A stretch of 5,159 nucleotides of DNA from NCBI GenBank assembly GCA_029939535.1, contig JAOZST010000226.1, positions 1 to 5,159 on the forward strand, in the 5' to 3' direction. The notes under the pieces were generated by a model. The model did no database searches and was not told where the DNA came from. It saw nothing but the letters and a program-made list of their open reading frames with translations. The DNA comes from NBML01 sp029939535 (GTDB taxonomy: Bacteria; Desulfobacterota; Desulfobacteria; Desulfobacterales; Desulfobacteraceae). Made by a program: the position numbers and the translations under genes. This document shows, in pieces, positions 1-5,159 of the stretch (positions are counted from its first letter, which is position 1; each line of letters begins with the position of its first letter).

Positions 1-129
1 ATTTTGAACGATGAGGTTGGCTATATCCCCATGCATCAGCAGGCACTGGCCTGGGGGAAAAAGGATAATATAGATCTGGTTCAACGGGCTGACAACCAGT
101 TTGTGTTAAATTACGTGATGGTAAAATAG
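1..129 (+). CDS. Peptide ABC transporter solute-binding protein (family 5), C-terminal fragment
   Basis: The first 42 codons of the window are open from base 1 and end at a TAG at 127-129. The translation contains GYIPMHQQALAWG and later QRADNQFVLNYV, which I recognise as the typical C-terminus of periplasmic dipeptide/oligopeptide-binding proteins (DppA/OppA type, SBP family 5) in Proteobacteria and related phyla. Such a protein captures the ligand in the periplasm and delivers it to the membrane permeases. The start, signal peptide and more than 90% of the gene lie upstream of the window. The stop is only 6 bases before the dppB-like start, which fits a binding protein-permease-permease-ATPase-ATPase operon. 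Ligand specificity (peptide, glutathione, nickel chelate) cannot be judged from this fragment. Confidence 0.85.
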   Translation: MLNDEVGYIPMHQQALAWGKKDNIDLVQRADNQFVLNYVMVK

Positions 130-135
130 TCGTTT

Positions 136-1125
136 ATGCTGGCATTTATTATCCGCAGACTGCTTCAGTCCATGATCGTTATGTTTTTCGTGGCAATGGT
201 GGCGTTCCTCATGTTTAATTACGTGGGGGACCCTGTCCACCAGATGGTTGGAATTGATACATCACATGCAGATCGTGAAAAACTGCGTGTATCACTGGGA
301 TTGAATGATCCTGTCCCGATTCAGTTTCTTCGGTTTATGGGAAATGCTGCCAAATTTGAATTTGGCATCTCATATCAGCACAAACGATCTGTGACAGGTC
401 TTTTTAAGGAACGGCTGCCCGCCACGTTGGAACTTTCATTTGTAGCAGCATTTCTGTCTCTGGCAATTGGACTGCCCATGGGTGTTTATGCCGGCGTAAA
501 ACCAGATGGATGGCTCAGTAAGATATTTTTAAGTTTTTCTCTGGTGGGTGTATCTTTACCAACTTTTCTCATTGGTATCCTGCTGATATTTATTTTTGCA
601 GTGATACTTGGATGGCTGCCGTCATATGGCCGTGGAGAAGTGATAATCCTTGGTGGCTGGTGGTCTACAGGACTGTTAACTCCCAGCGGATTAAAGGCTT
701 TAATTATGCCGGCTATAACTTTGGGACTGTTTCAGCTTACCCTGATTATGCGCCTGGTTCGATCAGAAATGCTGGAAGTCCTGCGGACGGATTATATTAA
801 ATTTGCCAGGGCACGAGGACTCAGCAATAGAGCCGTCTATTTTGGCCATGCCTTGAAAAATACCCTGGTGCCGGTGATTACCATTACCGGCCTCCAGATT
901 GGTTCCATCATAGCCTTTGCCATTATTACGGAAACAGTGTTCCAATGGCCGGGTATGGGACTTTTATTTCTTCAGGCAATCCATAATGTTGATATTCCAA
1001 TTATGGCAGCATATTTAATGCTTGTAGCTTTCTTTTTTGTAGTCATAAACCTGATAGTGGACATTTTGTATTATGTGGTTGATCCGCGTTTACGAGTCGA
1101 TCTTGGTAAGGCGAATGGATCATGA
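136..1125 (+). CDS. dppB: Peptide ABC transporter permease, DppB-like
   Basis: This is an inner-membrane permease subunit that forms half of the translocation channel of a family 5 peptide importer. The 329 residues start with MLAFIIRRLLQS, the usual N-terminus of DppB/OppB/GsiC proteins. Hydrophobic segments lie near residues 9-29, 98-118, 129-157, 188-206, 246-268 and 290-313, giving about six membrane spans with a large periplasmic loop after the first. The cytoplasmic EAA-type coupling loop, which contacts the ATPases, is at about 219-250 (DYIKFARARGLS, then LKNTLVPV). The conserved ETVFQWPGMG is at 266-275 and the C-terminal DPRLR at 316-320. Length is normal for the family. No clear Shine-Dalgarno sequence precedes the ATG, so translation may be coupled to the binding-protein gene ending 6 bases upstream. 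The gene overlaps the next permease by four bases. Dpp versus Opp or Gsi specificity is not resolved by sequence, so the symbol is by family resemblance. Confidence 0.93.
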   Translation: MLAFIIRRLLQSMIVMFFVAMVAFLMFNYVGDPVHQMVGIDTSHADREKLRVSLGLNDPVPIQFLRFMGNAAKFEFGISYQHKRSVTGLFKERLPATLELSFVAAFLSLAIGLPMGVYAGVKPDGWLSKIFLSFSLVGVSLPTFLIGILLIFIFAVILGWLPSYGRGEVIILGGWWSTGLLTPSGLKALIMPAITLGLFQLTLIMRLVRSEMLEVLRTDYIKFARARGLSNRAVYFGHALKNTLVPVITITGLQIGSIIAFAIITETVFQWPGMGLLFLQAIHNVDIPIMAAYLMLVAFFFVVINLIVDILYYVVDPRLRVDLGKANGS

Positions 1126-2081
1126 ATAAAATACTTGCAAATACAGGATCAAAAAAAATAAATTCGGTCATGGATGTTTTAAAGCGGTTTTTTGATAGTG
1201 ATCTTTTTTATTCTTATCGTCAGTCGACAGTGACGATTGTCGCTTCTATTCTCACGCTATTGATTTTTATCTGTTCAATTGGAGCCCCCCTGATTGCACC
1301 CCAGAATCCATTTGATATGGGCAGTCTTGATTTGATGGATTCCCATATCCCTCCGACCTGGGATGAAGAAGGGGATGCCCGGTTTTTATTGGGAACTGAT
1401 GATCAGGGCCGGGATCTTTTTTCCGCTATTCTTTATGGATCACGTATATCATTATTGGTGGGATTTTCCAGTGTAATTTTTGCCTTGATTCTTGGTGTGG
1501 GACTTGGCCTGATATCAGGCTATATGGGTGGAACCCTGGATGCTGTCATCATGCGGGTTGCTGAAGTCCAGATTAGTTTTCCGGCTATCTTGATAGCTCT
1601 GCTGGTGGATGGTGTTCTGCGCACCATGATTCCTGATGCTGATACTGAACACCTTGCCATTTCCGTATTGATTTTTTCCATTGGTATCTCGGGATGGGTA
1701 CAGTACGCCAGAACAGTGAGAAGCTCTACCATGGTGGAAAAAAACAAAGAGTATGTCCAGGCAGCCCGTGTGATTGGAATCCGCCCGGTTTTGATCATGC
1801 TGCGTCATATCCTGCCCAATGTTATGGGCCCTGTATTGGTTATCGGAACGATTCATCTGGCAGTAGCAATCGTTACCGAGGCCACACTTTCCTTTCTTGG
1901 TGTGGGGGTGCCGGCTACACAGCCATCTTTGGGGACTTTGATTCGAATTGGCAATGATTTTTTATTTTCCGGTGAATGGTGGATTACGATTTTCCCTGCC
2001 ATTGCACTGGCAGTGCTGGTATTATCTGTGAACCTGCTGGGTGATTGGCTGCGGGATGCATTGAATCCAAAACTCAGATAA
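1122..2081 (+). CDS. dppC: Peptide ABC transporter permease, DppC-like
   Basis: This is the second inner-membrane permease (319 residues), partner of the DppB-like protein. A cytoplasmic N-terminus of about 35 residues is followed by a first span at 37-58 and the OppC/DppC N-terminal domain. The hallmark LLGTDDQGRDLFSAILYGSR lies at 89-108. The core permease domain follows, with spans near 111-133, 151-165, 180-193, 234-252 and 288-306. The EAA loop is at about 210-233 (EYVQAARVIGIR, then RHILPN), the conserved ATLSFLGVGV is at 254-263, and the ending GDWLRDALNPKLR is typical. All family landmarks are present and the length is close to normal. The ATG sits in an ATGA overlap with the dppB stop, indicating translational coupling and equal production of both permeases. 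The acidic stretch DEEGDAR at 81-87, before the hallmark motif, is in the periplasmic loop. Confidence 0.93.
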   Translation: MNKILANTGSKKINSVMDVLKRFFDSDLFYSYRQSTVTIVASILTLLIFICSIGAPLIAPQNPFDMGSLDLMDSHIPPTWDEEGDARFLLGTDDQGRDLFSAILYGSRISLLVGFSSVIFALILGVGLGLISGYMGGTLDAVIMRVAEVQISFPAILIALLVDGVLRTMIPDADTEHLAISVLIFSIGISGWVQYARTVRSSTMVEKNKEYVQAARVIGIRPVLIMLRHILPNVMGPVLVIGTIHLAVAIVTEATLSFLGVGVPATQPSLGTLIRIGNDFLFSGEWWITIFPAIALAVLVLSVNLLGDWLRDALNPKLR

Positions 2082-2093
2082 CAACAGCAATTT

Positions 2094-2122
2094 AAAGGAG
2101 ATCTATGGAGATTTTTGAATAA
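2094..2122 (+). promoter_or_regulatory. Strong Shine-Dalgarno plus five-codon mini-ORF ahead of dppD
   Basis: AAAGGAG at 2094-2100 stands 4 bases before an ATG at 2105. That ATG opens a five-codon frame (MEIFE) ending in TAA at 2120-2122. The mini-ORF is in the same frame as dppD, and its stop is three codons before the dppD ATG. A GGAGAT repeat occurs at 2097-2102 and 2107-2112. It could be a translated leader that feeds ribosomes to the dppD start by coupling, or the relic of an older, longer dppD start broken by the stop. Which of these applies is inference. Confidence 0.45.
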
Positions 2123-2128
2123 GGTGAG
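2121..2128 (+). promoter_or_regulatory. Ribosome-binding site of dppD
   Basis: AAGGTGAG overlaps the mini-ORF stop codon and ends 3 bases before the ATG at 2132; its AAGGTG core leaves a 5-base spacer. It supports 2132 as the real start. The upstream in-frame TAA at 2120-2122 rules out any longer dppD start. Confidence 0.6.
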
Positions 2129-2131
2129 CGT

Positions 2132-3106
2132 ATGACTAAACCATTACTCAGTGTTGATAATCTGCGTATTGAATTTAATACCCGTCGCGGTACGCTGGTG
2201 GCTGTAAATGATATTTCTTTTAAAATCAATGCTGGAGAAATTTTTGGTGTAATTGGTGAATCCGGTGCAGGAAAATCTTTAACCGGCCAGGCCATCATTG
2301 GACTTTTGGAGCCTCCTGGTAAAATTGGTGCCGGCCAGATCAAATTAAATGACCGCCGTATAGATAACCTACCCTATGATCAGATGCGAAAGATCCGTGG
2401 AAAAGAGATTGGTATGATATTCCAGGATCCTTTGACCAGTTTAAATCCTTTGTACACCATAGGACGTCAGCTTGTGGAAACCATCCAGACGCACACTGAA
2501 ATGACGGTTACCCAGGCTCGTGAACATGCAGTTGACCTTTTAGAAGAAGTGGGCATTCCAGCGGCAGGAAAGCGGATTGATCATTATCCCTATCAGTTTT
2601 CCGGTGGTATGCGGCAGCGGGTGGTCATTGCTCTGGCTCTTTGTGTCAATCCGAAGCTGATTATAGCGGATGAGCCCACTACGGCACTGGATGTTTCAAT
2701 CCAGGCCCAGATTATTGCTTTACTGAAAAAACTCTGCAACGACCATGGAACAGCTGTTATCCTTATTACTCACGACATGGGGGTTATTGCTGAAACAGCT
2801 GACCGGGTTGCTGTGATGTATGCCGGCCGTCTGGTGGAAATAGGTCAGGTACGGCAGGTGGTAAAAAAGGCTGCTCACCCCTATGCCAAAGGGTTGATGA
2901 GCGCAATTCCATCCCTTAGCCAACGCTCTCGGAAATTGACTCAGATTGATGGAACAATGCCACGATTGAGTGATATTCCAAAGGGATGTGCATTTCATCC
3001 CCGCTGTCCGGAATGCATGGATATGTGTAAGGAAAATCAACCGGGCTTATTTAACATCGGCCCTAGCCAGGTGGCCTGCTGGAGATATCATGATATCAAA
3101 CTCTAA
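2132..3106 (+). CDS. dppD: Peptide ABC transporter ATP-binding protein, DppD-like
   Basis: This is one of two cytoplasmic ATPases that drive the importer (324 residues). Motifs in order: Walker A GESGAGKS at 42-49, Q-loop Q98 in MIFQDPLTSLNP, ABC signature FSGGMRQR at 156-163, Walker B LIIADEP at 176-182 with D180 and the catalytic E181, D-loop ALDV at 185-188, and H-loop H214 in ITHD. The nucleotide site therefore looks fully active. The C-terminal oligopeptide-transporter domain (about 232-320) holds cysteines 286, 292, 299 and 316, plus an extra one at 295. Homologous peptide-transporter ATPases are reported to bind a [4Fe-4S] cluster with such a cysteine set; that a cluster is present here is inference. 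The signature with M after SGG is the usual DppD/OppD form and separates it from the DppF-like partner. A 50-base gap precedes the gene, and its end overlaps the next start by 17 bases. Confidence 0.95.
   Translation: MTKPLLSVDNLRIEFNTRRGTLVAVNDISFKINAGEIFGVIGESGAGKSLTGQAIIGLLEPPGKIGAGQIKLNDRRIDNLPYDQMRKIRGKEIGMIFQDPLTSLNPLYTIGRQLVETIQTHTEMTVTQAREHAVDLLEEVGIPAAGKRIDHYPYQFSGGMRQRVVIALALCVNPKLIIADEPTTALDVSIQAQIIALLKKLCNDHGTAVILITHDMGVIAETADRVAVMYAGRLVEIGQVRQVVKKAAHPYAKGLMSAIPSLSQRSRKLTQIDGTMPRLSDIPKGCAFHPRCPECMDMCKENQPGLFNIGPSQVACWRYHDIKL
3081..3097 (+). promoter_or_regulatory. Ribosome-binding site and palindrome at the dppF start
   Basis: GGAG at 3081-3084 lies 5 bases before an ATG at 3090, inside the end of dppD, and decides this start over an in-frame ATG at 2970. 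A perfect 14-base palindrome, GATATCATGATATC (3084-3097), is centred on the start codon. As RNA it could form a five-pair stem with CAUG in the loop. It also touches the last G of the Shine-Dalgarno sequence. Confidence 0.6.
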
Positions 3107-4091
3107 AAGTTCGCCATTGTTAAAAGTCACTGGGCTGAAACAGGATTTTGAAGTATCAAAACCATTGCTCAATAGATTGATCGAGGGACAGCCCCGTCAA
3201 TTTTTAAGGGCTGTAAATGGGGTTGATTTTGTTGTGAATTCAGGTGAAACCTTTGCCCTGGTGGGTGAATCAGGGTGTGGAAAATCAACCATAGCCAATA
3301 TGGTGGTGGGTCTTTATACACCGAGTGCAGGGAAAATTTATTTTGACGGTATTGACATGGCTCGCCTTGCCAATCGCAATGCAGAAATGAAGTTGAGACA
3401 ACGGATGACCATGATTTTTCAGGACCCTTATGCAAGTTTGAACCCCCGCTGGCGTGTGAGCAAAATTATCAGCGAACCCATCCAGGCATTTGGTCTTCTT
3501 AAAGGGAAAAAAGCTATTTTAGAACGAACGGGAAGCCTGTTACGTAAGGTTGGATTGTCTGCACGGGACGGAGATAAATTCCCCCATGAATTTTCCGGTG
3601 GCCAGCGGCAGAGAATTTCCATTGCCCGGGCTCTTGCCAGTGAACCGGAATTTATTGTCTGTGATGAACCCACGTCAGCACTGGATGTATCTGTTCAAGC
3701 TCAAATTCTTAATTTAATGACAGATCTTCAAAACCAGTTTAATCTTTCTTATCTGTTCATATCCCATGATCTGGCTGTGGTTCGCCATATGGCTGACCGG
3801 ATCGGGGTCATGTATCTTGGCCGTCTGTGCGAAACCGCACCGGCCGATGACCTGTTTGATGACCCAAAACATCCTTACACACGGTTATTGATCGACACAA
3901 TCCCCGACATTGAGATGACTGGACGGGAACGAACACCTGTGCAAGGAGAAATCCCCAATCCAATGGACCCGCCCCGGGGATGCCCTTTTCATCCCCGCTG
4001 TCCATTGGTACAAGATCATTGCAAGACAACTCAACCGGTGTTAACATCCATTGGAAAAAGCAGGCGTGTTGCCTGCCATGTAATTACTTAA
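3090..4091 (+). CDS. dppF: Peptide ABC transporter ATP-binding protein, DppF-like
   Basis: This is the second ATPase of the importer (333 residues from the chosen start). The frame is open back to an ATG at 2970, but that would add 40 residues lying within dppD and unlike the family. The ATG at 3090 has a good ribosome-binding site and begins directly before the usual PLLKVTGLKQDF strand. Motifs: Walker A GESGCGKST at 59-67, Q-loop Q111 in MIFQDPYASLNPR, signature FSGGQRQR at 168-175, Walker B FIVCDEP at 188-194 with D192 and E193, D-loop ALDV at 198-201, and H-loop H226. The SGGQ signature, the insertion before AVNGVDF and the ending are typical of DppF/OppF. Cysteines 298, 304, 311 and 329 form the same C-terminal set as in DppD (C-x5-C-x6-C, then a distant C). 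It overlaps dppD by 17 bases, implying coupled translation and a DppD-DppF heterodimer. Confidence 0.95.
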   Translation: MISNSKSSPLLKVTGLKQDFEVSKPLLNRLIEGQPRQFLRAVNGVDFVVNSGETFALVGESGCGKSTIANMVVGLYTPSAGKIYFDGIDMARLANRNAEMKLRQRMTMIFQDPYASLNPRWRVSKIISEPIQAFGLLKGKKAILERTGSLLRKVGLSARDGDKFPHEFSGGQRQRISIARALASEPEFIVCDEPTSALDVSVQAQILNLMTDLQNQFNLSYLFISHDLAVVRHMADRIGVMYLGRLCETAPADDLFDDPKHPYTRLLIDTIPDIEMTGRERTPVQGEIPNPMDPPRGCPFHPRCPLVQDHCKTTQPVLTSIGKSRRVACHVIT

Positions 4092-4095
4092 AGGA
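4090..4095 (+). promoter_or_regulatory. Ribosome-binding site of argC
   Basis: AAAGGA overlaps the last two bases of the dppF stop codon and lies 6 bases before the ATG at 4102. This placement supports the annotated start and suggests argC is translated from the transporter transcript. Confidence 0.6.
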
Positions 4096-4101
4096 CATTA
4101 A

Positions 4102-5049
4102 ATGAAACATAAGATTTTTGTTGATGGACAGTTTGGAACAACCGGCTTGAAAATACATGAAATGTTAAGTGGTCGAGATGAACTTGAAATTTTAAAAATA
4201 GCAGAAAAAGAAAAGAAAGATCCTGAAATCAAACGAAATTTGCTCACTCAGGCTGACCTTGTATTCTTGTGTCTGCCCGATACCGCATCTAAAGAAACCA
4301 TGCAATTGATCATTGATAACAGCACAAAAGTTATTGATGCCAGCACAGCACACAGGACAAACAGTGCGTGGACTTACGGCATACCGGAACTAAACCCCCT
4401 TCAAAAAGAGAAGATAAAAAACAGCTCCAGGGTCTGCGTACCCGGTTGTCATGCAACAGGTTTTATCATGGCTGTGAATCCTTTGATGGAAAACCATATT
4501 GTTTCAAGGGAGCAAAAGCTGGTCTGTCACTCTATCACCGGGTACAGCGGTGGCGGAAGAGGTATGATCGATGTTTATGAAGATCCTGAAAATTTTGATA
4601 AAGTGAACTCCCAGAGACCCTATGCTCTCAATCTTAATCATAAACATCTGCCTGAAATGAAATATGTTTTAGGGTTGGAAACATCCCCCTTGTTTACACC
4701 AAGTGTCGGGAATTTCAAGCAGGGTATGCTGGTGATGTCCTATCTGGTTAAAGACCAGTTGTCTGCAAAAGTATCCGGGCAGGAGATTGTGGCGGCATAT
4801 AAAACCTATTATAAAAACAATGTGTTTGTCAAAATCATTGAAAACAGTGTTGAATACCTGGATGAGGGTTTTTTGGATGCAAAAGCGTGTAACAACACCA
4901 ATAGAATTGAAATATCAGTTTATGAAAACCCGGACTACATAGTACTGATTTCCCGTTTGGATAATCTAGGCAAAGGTGCTTCAGGCGCAGCCGTTCAGAA
5001 TATGAACATCATGCTGGGTCTGGATGAGAACCTGGGATTGAAAATATAA
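4102..5049 (+). CDS. argC: N-acetyl-gamma-glutamyl-phosphate reductase, type 2 (short form)
   Basis: This is a cytoplasmic NADPH-dependent enzyme of arginine/ornithine synthesis. It reduces N-acetyl-glutamyl-5-phosphate to N-acetyl-glutamate semialdehyde, with release of phosphate. The 315 residues match the shorter, less common ArgC class. The nucleotide-binding GQFGTTG is at 9-15 (glycines 9, 12 and 15). LVFLCLPD (53-60) and IDASTAHR (78-85) are family blocks. The catalytic cysteine is C116 in VPGCHATG, followed by ITGYSGGGRGM (145-155). The conserved histidine region is NHKHLPEM at 179-186, and KGASGAAVQNMN is at 291-302. All key residues are present, so the enzyme looks functional. It starts 10 bases after dppF and is probably co-transcribed with the transporter, an uncommon neighbour; no other arg gene is visible. 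The coding strand looks more A-rich than the transporter genes by eye, which may hint at a separate origin. A paralogue acting on a related acyl-phosphate is the main alternative. Confidence 0.93.
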   Translation: MKHKIFVDGQFGTTGLKIHEMLSGRDELEILKIAEKEKKDPEIKRNLLTQADLVFLCLPDTASKETMQLIIDNSTKVIDASTAHRTNSAWTYGIPELNPLQKEKIKNSSRVCVPGCHATGFIMAVNPLMENHIVSREQKLVCHSITGYSGGGRGMIDVYEDPENFDKVNSQRPYALNLNHKHLPEMKYVLGLETSPLFTPSVGNFKQGMLVMSYLVKDQLSAKVSGQEIVAAYKTYYKNNVFVKIIENSVEYLDEGFLDAKACNNTNRIEISVYENPDYIVLISRLDNLGKGASGAAVQNMNIMLGLDENLGLKI

Positions 5050-5069
5050 GATTTACAAACTTTTTTTAT

Positions 5070-5151
5070 ATGAAAAAGAATCTCACCACAGAGTTCACAG
5101 AGGACACCGAGAATAGAGCTCTGTGCTCTCTGTGGTTAAAATATTTTTCAT
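5070..5151. repeat. Long imperfect inverted repeat (CACAGAG/CTCTGTG family), possible terminator
   Basis: Two 33-base arms, 5070-5102 and 5119-5151, are reverse complements at 27 of 33 positions, around a 16-base loop (5103-5118). Each arm begins from the outside with ATGAAAAA and contains ACCACAGAG followed by CACAGAG. The left arm and loop show a 9-base rhythm: ACCACAGAG, TTCACAGAG, GACACCGAG. I recognise this as a type of dispersed intergenic repeat seen in many bacterial genomes, MITE- or REP-like in form. The transcript would fold into a long hairpin just after argC and could end the operon or protect its 3' end. It is not a classic intrinsic terminator: the only good T-run (5061-5067) comes before it and has no stem of its own. 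The rest of 5050-5159 holds nothing else I can support. Confidence 0.75.
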
Positions 5152-5159
5152 GGTTTGTT

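Noticed and set aside
1515..1856. Antisense open frames within dppC (and similar ones across dppB, dppD, dppF and argC)
   Set aside because: They are shadows of clearly coding + strand genes, with no family resemblance or ribosome-binding sites.
2970..3089. Longer dppF start at 2970 adding 40 residues
   Set aside because: The extra residues overlap dppD and do not resemble DppF N-termini; the ATG at 3090 has a well-spaced GGAG and fits the family start.
136..4091. Nickel (Nik) or glutathione (Gsi) transporter instead of a peptide transporter
   Set aside because: Not excluded, but nothing seen favours it. The two ATPases are separate and full-length with peptide-type tails, unlike the fused GsiA, and the binding-protein fragment is too short to show ligand specificity.
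5050..5069. T-run at 5061-5067 as an intrinsic terminator of the operon
   Set aside because: No GC-rich stem precedes the run; the bases before it (5040-5060) do not fold convincingly.
5070..5159. Reading frame from the ATG at 5070, open to the window end, beginning MKKNLTTEFTEDTEN
   Set aside because: It lies wholly within the inverted repeat, lacks a ribosome-binding site, and resembles the spurious short proteins commonly called from this type of repeat.

Overview
The window is one side of an ABC-transporter operon for peptides (dipeptide/oligopeptide or closely related peptide/nickel class), followed by an arginine-biosynthesis-type reductase gene. All genes are on the + strand. Base composition is moderate (roughly mid-40s % GC by eye). 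Gene style, the short (type 2) ArgC and the palindromic intergenic repeat would fit a Gram-negative bacterium, most plausibly a sulfate-reducing Desulfobacterota lineage. That assignment is an inference from overall resemblance, because no rRNA or other phylogenetic marker is present.

Layout: 1-129 is the C-terminal end of a family 5 solute-binding protein whose start lies outside the window. 136-1125 (DppB-like) and 1122-2081 (DppC-like) are the two membrane permeases, joined by an ATGA stop/start overlap. A 50-base gap (2082-2131) carries a strong Shine-Dalgarno sequence in front of a five-codon mini-ORF, and then the ribosome-binding site of the first ATPase gene, 2132-3106 (DppD-like). 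The second ATPase gene (DppF-like) starts at 3090, inside the end of dppD, and runs to 4091. Ten bases later 4102-5049 encodes a type 2 N-acetyl-gamma-glutamyl-phosphate reductase (ArgC). The last 110 bases hold no credible gene. They contain a T-run and a long imperfect inverted repeat (5070-5151) of the CACAGAG/CTCTGTG type found dispersed in many bacterial genomes.

How it works together: the periplasmic binding protein delivers a peptide-like ligand to the DppB/DppC channel. The DppD/DppF heterodimer powers import by ATP hydrolysis. All ATPase motifs are intact, and both ATPases carry the C-terminal four-cysteine tail linked in homologues to a [4Fe-4S] cluster. The tight spacing makes a single transcript from the binding protein through argC likely. 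No promoter could be supported inside the window, so the operon is probably driven from upstream.

The genes themselves are ordinary, well-known families and I see no new biological system. The points worth a second look are the argC linkage, the mini-ORF before dppD, the palindrome centred on the dppF start codon, and the terminal inverted repeat.
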